Assembly (NCBI RefSeq): GCF_030269765.1
Contig: NZ_BSTX01000004.1
Location: 566,990-630,989 of the forward strand
From: Actinorhabdospora filicis
Lineage (GTDB): Bacteria > Actinomycetota > Actinomycetes > Mycobacteriales > Micromonosporaceae
DNA: 64,000 nt
Reading direction: 5' to 3'
Positions 48,032-55,010 of the stretch are shown here, in pieces. Position 1 is the first letter of the stretch. Every line of letters begins with the position of its first letter. The notes beneath the pieces were generated by a model. It was given only the letters and a program-made list of their open reading frames with translations. It was not told the origin of the DNA and did no database searches. Both the position numbers and the translations under genes were made by a program.

Positions 48032-48427
48032 TTGCTCAATGCCGCGTATGTCGGCCGGACGCTGCCCGCGACCGCGCCGCACGTTGTGACATCCGCCGAA
48101 GTCGCCGCCTTCCGGGCGGCGCTCGGCATGTCCGCGGAAGGCCCCGCCCCCGCGACGTTCCTTGTGTCACACACGCTGCCGGCGAGCGACCGTCTCGTCG
48201 ACGACCCGGACTTCGGCCTGGACTTCACCCGCGTGCTGCACCGCGAACAGCGTTTCGCGCACGCGCGTCCGGTCGTCCCCGGGGACGCGCTGACGTGCAC
48301 CGTCCACGTCGAGAGCATCAAGACCGTCGCCGGCAATGACGTGCTGACCACCCGCACCGAGGTCGCCGCCGGAGACGAGACCGTGTCCACGGTCTGGACC
48401 ACCTTGTTCGTGAGGGGCGACGCGTGA
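48032..48427 (+). CDS. hadA: MaoC-like (3R)-hydroxyacyl dehydratase subunit HadA
   Basis: 131 residues from TTG 48032, one base after the rpmG stop. The hot-dog fold N-terminal dehydratase pattern LNAAYVGRTLPATAPHVVTSAEVAAFRAALG and LHREQRFAHARPVVPGDALTCTVHVESI, with TVWTTLFVR at the end, identifies HadA. In mycobacteria HadA carries the substrate-binding half of the HadAB heterodimer that dehydrates 3-hydroxyacyl-ACP in FAS-II/mycolic-acid synthesis; in non-mycolate actinomycetes the role is less clear. The rare TTG start and immediate coupling to rpmG suggest dependence on re-initiation. Confidence 0.9.
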   Translation: MLNAAYVGRTLPATAPHVVTSAEVAAFRAALGMSAEGPAPATFLVSHTLPASDRLVDDPDFGLDFTRVLHREQRFAHARPVVPGDALTCTVHVESIKTVAGNDVLTTRTEVAAGDETVSTVWTTLFVRGDA

Positions 48428-48807
48428 TCATCGACACCGCGTACACCATCACGCGCGCCGACCTGGTCGCCTACGCCAACGCCTCCGGCGACCAGAACCC
48501 GATCCACCAGGACGAGCTCGCGGCCAAGGCCGCCGGTCTCCCGGACGTGATCGCCCACGGCATGTACACCATGGGCCTCGGCGCCCGGGCCCTCACCGCG
48601 TGGGCGGGCTCGGAGGACGCGATCCTGGAGTACACCGTCCGCTTCGCCAAGCCCGTGGTCGTCCCGGCCGAGGGCGGCGCCGAAGTCCGGATCACCGGCG
48701 AGATCCGCAAGGAACTCGAAGACGGCCTCGTCGAGGTGAACCTCACCGTCACCTGCGGCGGCGAGAAGGTCCTGGCGCCCGCGAGGGCGACGGTCCGCAA
48801 GCCCTAG
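48424..48807 (+). CDS. hadB: MaoC-like (3R)-hydroxyacyl dehydratase subunit HadB
   Basis: 127 residues from GTG 48424, which overlaps the hadA stop as GTGA. The hydratase-2 motif YANASGDQNPIHQDELAAKAAGLPDVIAHGMYTMG contains the catalytic Asp and His. HadB supplies catalysis and HadA the acyl channel in the known heterodimer. murB, which often follows in other actinomycetes, is absent; a T-rich terminator follows instead. Confidence 0.93.
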   Translation: MIIDTAYTITRADLVAYANASGDQNPIHQDELAAKAAGLPDVIAHGMYTMGLGARALTAWAGSEDAILEYTVRFAKPVVVPAEGGAEVRITGEIRKELEDGLVEVNLTVTCGGEKVLAPARATVRKP

Positions 48808-48824
48808 CGGCCACGAAGACGTAC

Positions 48825-48853
48825 AACCGCGAGCGGCCCGGCCGCTCGCGGTT
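48825..48853 (+). terminator. Intrinsic terminator of the rpmG-hadAB operon
   Basis: A perfect 13-bp stem AACCGCGAGCGGC / GCCGCTCGCGGTT with a 3-nt loop, followed by TTC, starts 17 nt after hadB. Confidence 0.85.
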
Positions 48854-48931
48854 TTCTCATGCCCGAAATCCGGGTACGCACTAGGGGACATCCCCTACGG
48901 TGACCGTCCTCATCGGACATACCTTCGGGCC

Positions 48932-50038
48932 ATGACGCACACGATCAGGCCGATCGCGGCCCTCCTCGCCGTGCTGGCCCTCGGGCTCACCGGCTGCGGC
49001 ACGGTCGGACCGGCCGCCGGGCCCTCCGCCGGTGACGGGCTCCCGGCGACCGCCGCCGCCCTCCGGCTGGGCCTGACCGGCCTGGTGGACTCCGGCGCGC
49101 TGGTCGGCGGCGAGGCGGTGCTCCGGGACGGCAATGGCGCCGAGGACGTGACGGCCGGCCTGGGCGACCGCGAGACCGGCACGCCCTACCCCATGGGCGC
49201 CCACTCCCGGATCGCCAGCGTGACCAAGATGTTCACCGCCTCGATCGTGCTCCAGCTGGTGCACGAGGGCACGCTGCGCCTGGACGGCCCGGTGGGCGGG
49301 TACCTGACCGGCCTGCCGCACGGCGAGGGCGTCGACCCGGGCCGGATCACCGTCCGCCAGCTGCTGCGCCACCAGAGCGGCCTGCCCGAGCTGCCGGACG
49401 ACGCCGACCCCGCCCGGGCGTACACGCCGCGCGAGCTGCTTGCGCTGACCGACGCGCTGCCCGCGCAGTTCCCGCCGGGGGAGCGCATGGTCTACACCAA
49501 CACCAACTACGTCCTCGCCGGTGTGCTCATCGAGCAGGTCACCGGGCACGCCTACGCCGATGAGCTCGCCCGCCGGATCACCGGGCCGCTCGGGCTGAGC
49601 GGCACCCGCTTCCCGAAGCCCGGCGAGCGCGCGCTCCCGGGCCCGGCGCCGCGCGGCTACCAGGACGGCGTCGACGTCACCGAGCAGGAGCCCTCGGCCC
49701 TGTACTCCTCGGGCGGGATCGTGTCGACCGCCGCCGACCTGAACCGCTTCCTGACCGCGCTGCTGGACGGCGAGGTCGTGCCCGCGCCGCTGCTGGACGC
49801 GATGCGCGAGACGGTCCCGATGCCGGACGTGCCGGGCGTCGGGTACGGGCTGGGGCTGATGCGCCTGCCGGTGAGCTGCGGTAAGACGGTCTGGGGCCAG
49901 GCCGGTGACGTGCCGGGCTTCCAGACGATGACCGCCACCGACGGCGAGCGTTCGGTGAGCCTGCTGTTCAACCAGGGGCCGGGGGAGAAGCTGGGGCCCG
50001 GGCAGCTGCTGGGGCTGGTCGGCACGGCCTTGTGCTGA
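48932..50038 (+). CDS. Beta-lactamase-fold serine hydrolase lipoprotein
   Basis: 368 residues. A lipoprotein signal with lipobox L19-T-G-C22 anchors the protein outside the membrane. The class C beta-lactamase/DD-peptidase motifs are present: SVTK (active-site S-x-x-K) in SRIASVTKMFTASIVLQL, YTNTNY as the Y-x-N motif, and WGQAGDVPG where the HxG/KTG motif stands. LLRHQSGLPELPDD is typical of the serine hydrolase/esterase-beta-lactamase family. It may be a D-alanyl-D-alanine carboxypeptidase or esterase; true beta-lactam hydrolysis cannot be deduced. The ribosome-binding site before ATG 48932 is poor. Confidence 0.88.
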   Translation: MTHTIRPIAALLAVLALGLTGCGTVGPAAGPSAGDGLPATAAALRLGLTGLVDSGALVGGEAVLRDGNGAEDVTAGLGDRETGTPYPMGAHSRIASVTKMFTASIVLQLVHEGTLRLDGPVGGYLTGLPHGEGVDPGRITVRQLLRHQSGLPELPDDADPARAYTPRELLALTDALPAQFPPGERMVYTNTNYVLAGVLIEQVTGHAYADELARRITGPLGLSGTRFPKPGERALPGPAPRGYQDGVDVTEQEPSALYSSGGIVSTAADLNRFLTALLDGEVVPAPLLDAMRETVPMPDVPGVGYGLGLMRLPVSCGKTVWGQAGDVPGFQTMTATDGERSVSLLFNQGPGEKLGPGQLLGLVGTALC

Positions 50039-50044
50039 GCGCGC

Positions 50045-50072
50045 GGGCCGGAGCGGCGCGCCGCTCCGGCCC
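50045..50072. terminator. Bidirectional intrinsic terminator
   Basis: A 13-bp stem GGGCCGGAGCGGC / GCCGCTCCGGCCC with a minimal loop, between convergent genes, seven bases after the serine hydrolase stop. Confidence 0.75.
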
Positions 50073-50081
50073 CGGGCCGGG

Positions 50082-50819
50082 CTAGATCCCGCAGTTGGGG
50101 GCCGACCAGTACTGCGAGGACCTCATGTCCACGTGCGTGTGGTCATTGTGGTCGGGGTATCCCGGGCCGAGGATGCCCCGGAAACCGTGGTTGCGCGCCT
50201 CTTTCGCCAGCGTGCACAGCGAGTGCGGTCCGGCGCCCAGGTCGGCGGCGTCCCCGTACAGGTGCCGTGAACTGGACGCCCCGCCGGCGGCGTTGTTGCA
50301 GGCGACCGACCGGAACCCGGAGGTCACCGTCAGCGGCTGGTCGCCGAGGGCGTGCCGCAGGGCCTCCAGCTTCCACATGGTCACCAGGGCGTTGAATTTG
50401 GCGGTGGCCGCCGAGACCGCGCCGCCCGACCAGGTCGAGTTGCAGTGGTTGAGTTCGGCGTAGGTGAAGTGGACGGGCGTGCAGTCGGCGTCCTGGAGGG
50501 CGTAGATCTTGGCGAAGGTCGCCGGTCCGGCCACGCCGTCGGCGGACAGTCCGTAGGCCTGCTGGAAGCGGGTGACGGCGGCCTTCGTTGCCGGGCCGAA
50601 GTCGCCGTCGAGGGAGATCGCGCTGCCGTATCCCGGGTAGCCGGAGACCCGGATCTGCAGCTGGCGTACGTCTTCGCCGGTCATGCCCTGGGACAGGCTG
50701 CGTCCCCAGCTGTAGCACTCGTCGGCGGAGGCGGGAGCGGTGGTCGCGGTCACGACGATGAGGGTCGCGGCGAAGGAGAGGACGATCGCGGAGAGGATCC
50801 GTAATGCGCGCTTGGCCAT
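50082..50819 (-). CDS. Secreted peptidoglycan-binding M15 peptidase
   Basis: 245 residues. A Sec signal peptide (cleavage near PASA-DECYSW) is followed by a peptidoglycan-binding domain (SQGMTGEDVRQLQIRVSGY ... LDGDFGPATKAAVTRFQQAYGL, about residues 40-105) and an M15-type D-Ala-D-Ala carboxypeptidase/endopeptidase domain with SGFRSVACNN, SSRHLYGDAADLG and DHNDHTHVDM, which provide the zinc ligands (His, Asp, His). Several cysteines outside the zinc site suggest disulfides. GGAAGG precedes ATG 50819. The enzyme should trim or lyse cell-wall peptides outside the cell. Confidence 0.92.
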   Translation of the reverse strand: MAKRALRILSAIVLSFAATLIVVTATTAPASADECYSWGRSLSQGMTGEDVRQLQIRVSGYPGYGSAISLDGDFGPATKAAVTRFQQAYGLSADGVAGPATFAKIYALQDADCTPVHFTYAELNHCNSTWSGGAVSAATAKFNALVTMWKLEALRHALGDQPLTVTSGFRSVACNNAAGGASSSRHLYGDAADLGAGPHSLCTLAKEARNHGFRGILGPGYPDHNDHTHVDMRSSQYWSAPNCGI

Positions 50820-50974
50820 GTTGGTCGGCCTTCCATCTGGGGGGGCGTTGCCGCGAAGGTTTCCACGCACGCCGTCGGGGTGTCAAGACAAGTTGCCTAC
50901 GCGTCGGCGAATCGTTTGTGGACGTTCGGGGAATGCCTGTGGGATAAGTGAAGTGCCTCTGGAAGGGTGAGCAC

Positions 50975-51631
50975 ATGCGCAAAGTGATCGCGGTCGTCTG
51001 CGCGGTGGCCGTGCTGGCCGGCTGCAAGCCGACGGGAAGCACCGGTGGCGGCGCCGGGTCCAGTGCCGACGGGCTCACCATCGCCGAGGCCCTGGAGAAG
51101 ATCCCGGCCGGGGAGGAGGACCGCTCCGGCTACGACCGCGACAAGTTCGAGCACTGGGTCGACGCCGACGGCGACGGGTGCGACACCCGCGAGCAGGTCC
51201 TCATCGACGAGAAGACCGCCGGGAGCGTCAAGGACTGCAAGGTCACCGGCGGGAAGTGGCTGTCCTATTACGACGGGAAGGAGTGGACGAAGTCCACCGA
51301 CGTGGACATCGACCACCTGGTCCCGCTGGCCGAGGCCTGGGATTCCGGGGCGAAGTCCTGGGACGCCGACCGGCGCAGGCGCTACGCCAACGACCTCGGT
51401 GATGACCGGACGCTGGTCGCCGTCACCGACAACGTGAACCAGGAGAAGTCCGATCAGGACCCCGCCGAGTGGCTGCCGCCCCTGAAGTCCGTCCAGTGCC
51501 GCTACGCCGCCGAGTGGGTGGCGGTGAAGCTGCGCTGGGGCCTGTCGGCCGATGACGCCGAGCGCAGGAAGCTCAAGGAGCTGGCCGGTGGCTGCCCGGA
51601 CGAGCGGGTGACGGTGAAGGCCGCCGATTAG
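50975..51631 (+). CDS. DUF1524 (HNH-like) nuclease lipoprotein
   Basis: 218 residues with a lipobox L14-A-G-C17. The DUF1524/GmrSD C-terminal-type HNH domain is clear: FEHWVDADGDGCDTREQVLI, DIDHLVPLAEAWDSGAKSW and RTLVAVTDNVNQEKSDQDPAEWLPP. These contain the D-H pair and the Asn of the beta-beta-alpha-metal nuclease site. Extracellular versions are widespread in actinomycetes and are thought to degrade nucleic acid outside the cell. GGAAGGGTGA lies seven bases before ATG 50975. Its stop TAG abuts the stop of the convergent gene (TAGCTA). Confidence 0.88.
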   Translation: MRKVIAVVCAVAVLAGCKPTGSTGGGAGSSADGLTIAEALEKIPAGEEDRSGYDRDKFEHWVDADGDGCDTREQVLIDEKTAGSVKDCKVTGGKWLSYYDGKEWTKSTDVDIDHLVPLAEAWDSGAKSWDADRRRRYANDLGDDRTLVAVTDNVNQEKSDQDPAEWLPPLKSVQCRYAAEWVAVKLRWGLSADDAERRKLKELAGGCPDERVTVKAAD

Positions 51632-51964
51632 CTACAGCGGATCGGCCACGTCGTAGGCCCGCCGGATCGCCCCGGCCAGTTCGGGGTCCTCCGACAGCGC
51701 GTCGTGGACGACCCGCTCGACCTGGGCGGTGACCTGCCACTGCCCGGCCCACATGACGTGCATGATCTCCTCGGCCAGGCACTCGTGCCCGCGTTCGACG
51801 GCTTCGGGTGTCAGGCTCAGCCCGGCGACCCGGCCGTTGACGTCGACGCGGACGGTCACCGAGCGGTCGGCGTTGCTGGCGGCCACGCTGAGCGCGCCTA
51901 AGGCGTGGCGCAGCTCGGTGACGGTGCCCAGTCGCTCCTCGACGGTGGTTTCGAGTTCCCCCAT
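51632..51964 (-). CDS. YbaB/EbfC-family protein
   Basis: 110 residues: helix ELETTVEERLGTVTELRHALGAL, then ASNADRSVTVRVDVNGRVAGLSLTPEAV, then a long C-terminal helix. This matches the YbaB/EbfC DNA-binding family in the form that actinomycetes carry in many copies, often near secreted-protein clusters. GGAGGG lies before ATG 51964. The target is unknown. Confidence 0.75.
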   Translation of the reverse strand: MGELETTVEERLGTVTELRHALGALSVAASNADRSVTVRVDVNGRVAGLSLTPEAVERGHECLAEEIMHVMWAGQWQVTAQVERVVHDALSEDPELAGAIRRAYDVADPL

Positions 51965-52065
51965 GGCCGCATCCCTCCGGCAGGCGTGTTGCACCAGGCT
52001 AGTACCGGAGTTCACTGAATACTGTGGACGAACGGACGTATCCGCCGGAACCCGCGGCCGATGGC

Positions 52066-52500
52066 CTAGGACTTGCGGTTGAGCGCGGCCACGGCCGTCT
52101 GTTCTTCGCGGGCGTCGTAGGCCTCGCGCGCCAGGTACACGAAGTCCATGTGTTCCTCGGCCCAGCACTTCACCTTCCCCAGCAGGGCGCGCAGGCTGTC
52201 GCCGAGGTCGGTGAGCGCGTAGTCGACGCGTACGGGGACGGCGGCGGTGACCGTGCGGGTGACCAGGCCGTCCCGCTCGATGATGCGCAGGGTCTGCGTC
52301 AGCATCTTCTGGCTGACGCCGGGGATGGCGCGCGCCAGGTCGGAGTAGCGTTTCGGGCCCTCGCCGAGGGCGCTGATGACGAGGGTGACCCACTTGTTGC
52401 TGATCTGGTCCAGCAGGTTGTGGGAGGCGCACTCGGACAGGAACGCGTCGTAGGCCCGGCGCTCCTCGGCGCGGCGCTCGGCTGCGGTGCTGGTCGCCAT
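52066..52500 (-). CDS. HxlR (DUF24)-family regulator, QorR-like
   Basis: 144 residues. The MarR-like winged helix of the HxlR family: LLDQISNKWVTLVISALGEGPKRYSDLARAIPGVSQKMLTQTLRIIERDGLV and the wing RVDYALTDLGDSL. Cys24, just before helix 1, is where QorR of Corynebacterium glutamicum and the HypR/YodB proteins have their redox-sensing cysteine. It is divergent from a quinone-oxidoreductase gene, the same arrangement as qorR-qor2. GGAGG precedes ATG 52500. Probably a quinone/diamide-responsive repressor. A paralogous pair lies 1.4 kb to the right. Confidence 0.92.
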   Translation of the reverse strand: MATSTAAERRAEERRAYDAFLSECASHNLLDQISNKWVTLVISALGEGPKRYSDLARAIPGVSQKMLTQTLRIIERDGLVTRTVTAAVPVRVDYALTDLGDSLRALLGKVKCWAEEHMDFVYLAREAYDAREEQTAVAALNRKS

Positions 52501-52532
52501 GACACTCCTCCAGGTGGGATACGCACTTTCAG

Positions 52533-52573
52533 GTGCCTTCTTTCTAAAAGAGAGTAACCCGCTTAGCGTGGTG
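52533..52573. promoter_or_regulatory. Shared promoter/operator boxes of the first HxlR/QOR divergon
   Basis: GTGCCTTCTT (52533-52542) and TAGCGTGGTG (52564-52573) are found again at the second divergon with the same 31-bp offset. TAGCGT is a likely -10 for the oxidoreductase gene. GCAC-N6-GTGC (52523-52536) overlaps the first box. Confidence 0.55.
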
Positions 52574-52607
52574 ATCGTCAAGCAGAGAGAGCTGTGAGGA
52601 GAACACC

Positions 52608-53537
52608 ATGCGCGCCATCGTCGTGAAGGGCTTCGGCGGTCCCGAGGTCCTGGAGCTGATCGAGACCCCCACCCCCGAGGCCCGCCGCGGTCAGGTCCGC
52701 ATCAAGGTCGCCGCCAGCGCGGTCAACCCCGTGGACGTGGCCACCGCCGCCGGGATCATGCACCAGATCGGCAACGCGCCCGAGCGCGCGCAGGTCGGCA
52801 TCGGCTGGGACGTGGCCGGGACCGTGGACGCCGTCGGCGAGGACGTCACCGGCCTCGCGGTCGGCGACCGGGTGATCGCGCTGCTGGACCGGACCGGCGC
52901 GCCCCTGGGCGCCTACGCCGACTACGTCGTCGCCGGGACGCACGCCGTGGCCCGCGTACCCGAGGGCGTGGACCTCGACGAGGCCGCGACGATCCCGCTG
53001 CCCGGGCTGACCGCGCTCCAGGCGCTGGAGGCGCTCGACCTCAAGCCGGGCGACACGCTCCTGGTCACCGGCGCCGCCGGTGGCGTCGGCCAGTTCGCGG
53101 TGCAGTTCGCCGCCGCGCGCGCCATCGAGGTCGTGGCGCAGGGTTCGCCGGAGGACGAGGGCTTCCTGCGCGCGATCGGCGCGACCCACGTCGTCCACCG
53201 TGGACAGGACCTCGGCGAGGCGGTCCGCGCGATCCACCCGGGTGGTGTGGACGCCGCGATCGACGCCGCCGTGCTCGGGATCGCCGCGCTGGACGCCGTC
53301 CGCAACAAGGGCGCCATCTCCACCGTGGTCGGCTCGGTCCCGCACCTGCGCGGCATCCGCGTCCACAACATCCTCATCCAGGCCGACGAGACGCACCTGG
53401 CGGAGGTCCTCGGCCTGGTGGCCGAGGGATTCGTGCGGCTGAACGTGGCCGGCTCCTACCCGCTGGAGCGCGCCGGGGAGGCCTTCACCCGCTTCAGCGC
53501 CCGGGGCGTGCGCGGGCGGCTGCTGATCAAGCCGTGA
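52608..53537 (+). CDS. NAD(P)H-quinone oxidoreductase (zinc-free MDR family)
   Basis: 309 residues. Medium-chain dehydrogenase/reductase fold of the QOR type: GGPEVLELIETPTPEARRGQVRIKV at the N terminus, WDVAGTVDAVGEDVTGLAVGDRV, and the Rossmann turn VTGAAGGVGQFAVQFA. The catalytic-zinc cysteine/histidine set of alcohol dehydrogenases is missing, as in quinone oxidoreductases. It is divergent from the HxlR regulator and its stop region overlaps by 11 bp the end of the next, convergent HxlR gene. Confidence 0.9.
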   Translation: MRAIVVKGFGGPEVLELIETPTPEARRGQVRIKVAASAVNPVDVATAAGIMHQIGNAPERAQVGIGWDVAGTVDAVGEDVTGLAVGDRVIALLDRTGAPLGAYADYVVAGTHAVARVPEGVDLDEAATIPLPGLTALQALEALDLKPGDTLLVTGAAGGVGQFAVQFAAARAIEVVAQGSPEDEGFLRAIGATHVVHRGQDLGEAVRAIHPGGVDAAIDAAVLGIAALDAVRNKGAISTVVGSVPHLRGIRVHNILIQADETHLAEVLGLVAEGFVRLNVAGSYPLERAGEAFTRFSARGVRGRLLIKP

Positions 53538-53973
53538 CGGCCGCCGCGTCCCGCCGGTTGAGCACCGCCACCGGCGGGACGGGCTCGCGCTCGTCGTAGC
53601 GCTCCCGTTCGCTCTCCATCTCGGCCATGTTCGCCTCGGACCACTTCTTGATCGACCACAGCAGCGGCAGGACGCTGCGGCCCAGATCGGTGAGGGCGTA
53701 GTCGACGCGGACGGGGACGGTCGGGGTGATCGTGCGGCGCACCATGCCGTTGCGTTCGAGCATCCGCAGGGCCTGGGTGAGCATCTTCTGGCTCACCCCC
53801 GGCACCAGCCGCCGCAGCTCGGCGTGGCGCCGGGGCCCGGCCGCCAGGGCGAGCAGGCTCAGGTTCGCCCAGCGGGAGCGGATCTGGTCGAGCAGGCCGC
53901 TCACGGGGCAGAAGGGGGTGGCGCCGTCGTAAGTGAACTCGCCGGGCGTGGGCCCGGGAACGGGGAAGGTCAT
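53527..53973 (-). CDS. HxlR (DUF24)-family regulator, QorR-like (second copy)
   Basis: 148 residues. VSGLLDQIRSRWANLSLLALAAGPRRHAELRRLVPGVSQKMLTQALRMLERNGMV plus the wing VRVDYALTDLGRS give the HxlR domain; Cys22 occupies the redox-sensor position. The shared VSQKMLTQ(A/T)LR recognition helix is almost identical to the first copy, so both regulators may bind the same or similar operators. It is divergent from a second quinone-oxidoreductase gene, and its end overlaps the first oxidoreductase gene. The pair probably arose by duplication. Confidence 0.92.
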   Translation of the reverse strand: MTFPVPGPTPGEFTYDGATPFCPVSGLLDQIRSRWANLSLLALAAGPRRHAELRRLVPGVSQKMLTQALRMLERNGMVRRTITPTVPVRVDYALTDLGRSVLPLLWSIKKWSEANMAEMESERERYDEREPVPPVAVLNRRDAAAVTA

Positions 53974-54008
53974 GGTGCTCCGGGAAGCCGTGGGGAGGGC
54001 ACCGAAAA

Positions 54009-54049
54009 GTGCCTTCTTACGGCACGACCCTAGCTCTCCTAACGTGGTG
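54009..54049. promoter_or_regulatory. Shared promoter/operator boxes of the second HxlR/QOR divergon
   Basis: GTGCCTTCTT (54009-54018) and TAACGTGGTG (54040-54049) repeat the boxes of the first divergon at the same 31-bp spacing. GTGCC-N7-GGCAC (54009-54025) forms an inverted repeat on the first box, a plausible HxlR operator. Confidence 0.55.
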
Positions 54050-54086
54050 CGGGCCGGGTGAATCCGGCCACTATCACGGGAGATTC

Positions 54087-55010
54087 ATGTCTATCGATAC
54101 AAAGATGCGGGCCGTCGTACTGCGTTCCTTCGGCGGGCCCGAGGTTCTCGAAGACTCCGAAGTGGACCGTCCGGAGCCGGGTCCGGGCGAGTTCCTGGTC
54201 CGGGTCGCCGCCGCCCACGTGCACAATGTGGACACCATGATTCGCCGGGGTTTCCTGGCGGGCGAGGACGCGAAGGGCCGCCCGCACACCGGGCTCGGCC
54301 ACGACGCGGCCGGAACCGTTGCGGCGCTGGGCGAGGGTGCCACCGGCTTCGCCGTCGGCGACGCGGTCATCGGCCTGCACTCCCCGCTGGACAAGCCCCT
54401 GGGCGCCTACGCCGAGTACGCCGTCTTCCGCGCTCATGAGGTGGCCCGCGCGCCGGAGAGCGTGGACGCGGTGGCCGCGTCCACGGTGGTCGGCAACGGG
54501 CTCACGGCCCTGCAGAGCCTGCGGCAGCTGGGACTGGCCGGGGGCGACTCGCTCCTGGTGACCGGGGCCGCCGGTGGCGTGGGCGGGTTCGCGGTCCAGC
54601 TCGCCGCCGCGCGGGGCCTGAAGGTCACCGCGCTGGCCGGTCCGGGCGACGAGGACCTGGTGCGCGGCCTGGGCGCGAGCGCGTTCGTGGCCCGGGGCGG
54701 TGAGCTTCCCTCCGATGTGGACGGTGTGCTGGACGCCGCCGTGCTCGGCGTGCCCGCGCTGGCCGCGGTGCGCGACGGCGGCGTCCTGGTCCGCCTGCTG
54801 CCCGGTGAGACGAGCGATGAACGCGGGGTGCGCGACGTCCAGTTCCAGGCCGAGGCGGACGCCGCCGATCTCGCCGAGGTCGCCGGGCTGGTCGACGCCG
54901 GTGTGCTGACCCCGCGCGTGCTGGACGTCCTGCCACTGGCCGGGGCCGCCACGGCGCACCGCCGGTACGAGGGAGGCGGCCTGCGCGGCCGCCTCGTCCT
55001 GCGTCCCTAG
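54087..55010 (+). CDS. NAD(P)H-quinone oxidoreductase (zinc-free MDR family), second copy
   Basis: 307 residues. The same domain plan as its paralog: GGPEVLEDSEVDRPEPGPGEFLVRV, GHDAAGTVAALGEGATGFAVGDAV, and VTGAAGGVGGFAVQLAAARGL for the cofactor. It has no catalytic zinc ligands. CGGGAG lies six bases before ATG 54087. It is divergent from the second HxlR regulator, with an operator box in common with the first pair. Its stop and that of the convergent MFS gene share CTAG 55007-55010. Confidence 0.9.
   Translation: MSIDTKMRAVVLRSFGGPEVLEDSEVDRPEPGPGEFLVRVAAAHVHNVDTMIRRGFLAGEDAKGRPHTGLGHDAAGTVAALGEGATGFAVGDAVIGLHSPLDKPLGAYAEYAVFRAHEVARAPESVDAVAASTVVGNGLTALQSLRQLGLAGGDSLLVTGAAGGVGGFAVQLAAARGLKVTALAGPGDEDLVRGLGASAFVARGGELPSDVDGVLDAAVLGVPALAAVRDGGVLVRLLPGETSDERGVRDVQFQAEADAADLAEVAGLVDAGVLTPRVLDVLPLAGAATAHRRYEGGGLRGRLVLRP

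Noticed and set aside
48932..50038. Beta-lactamase resistance gene
   Set aside because: SxxK and YxN fit the fold, but the third motif is altered and similar lipoproteins are usually peptidases or esterases; resistance cannot be claimed.
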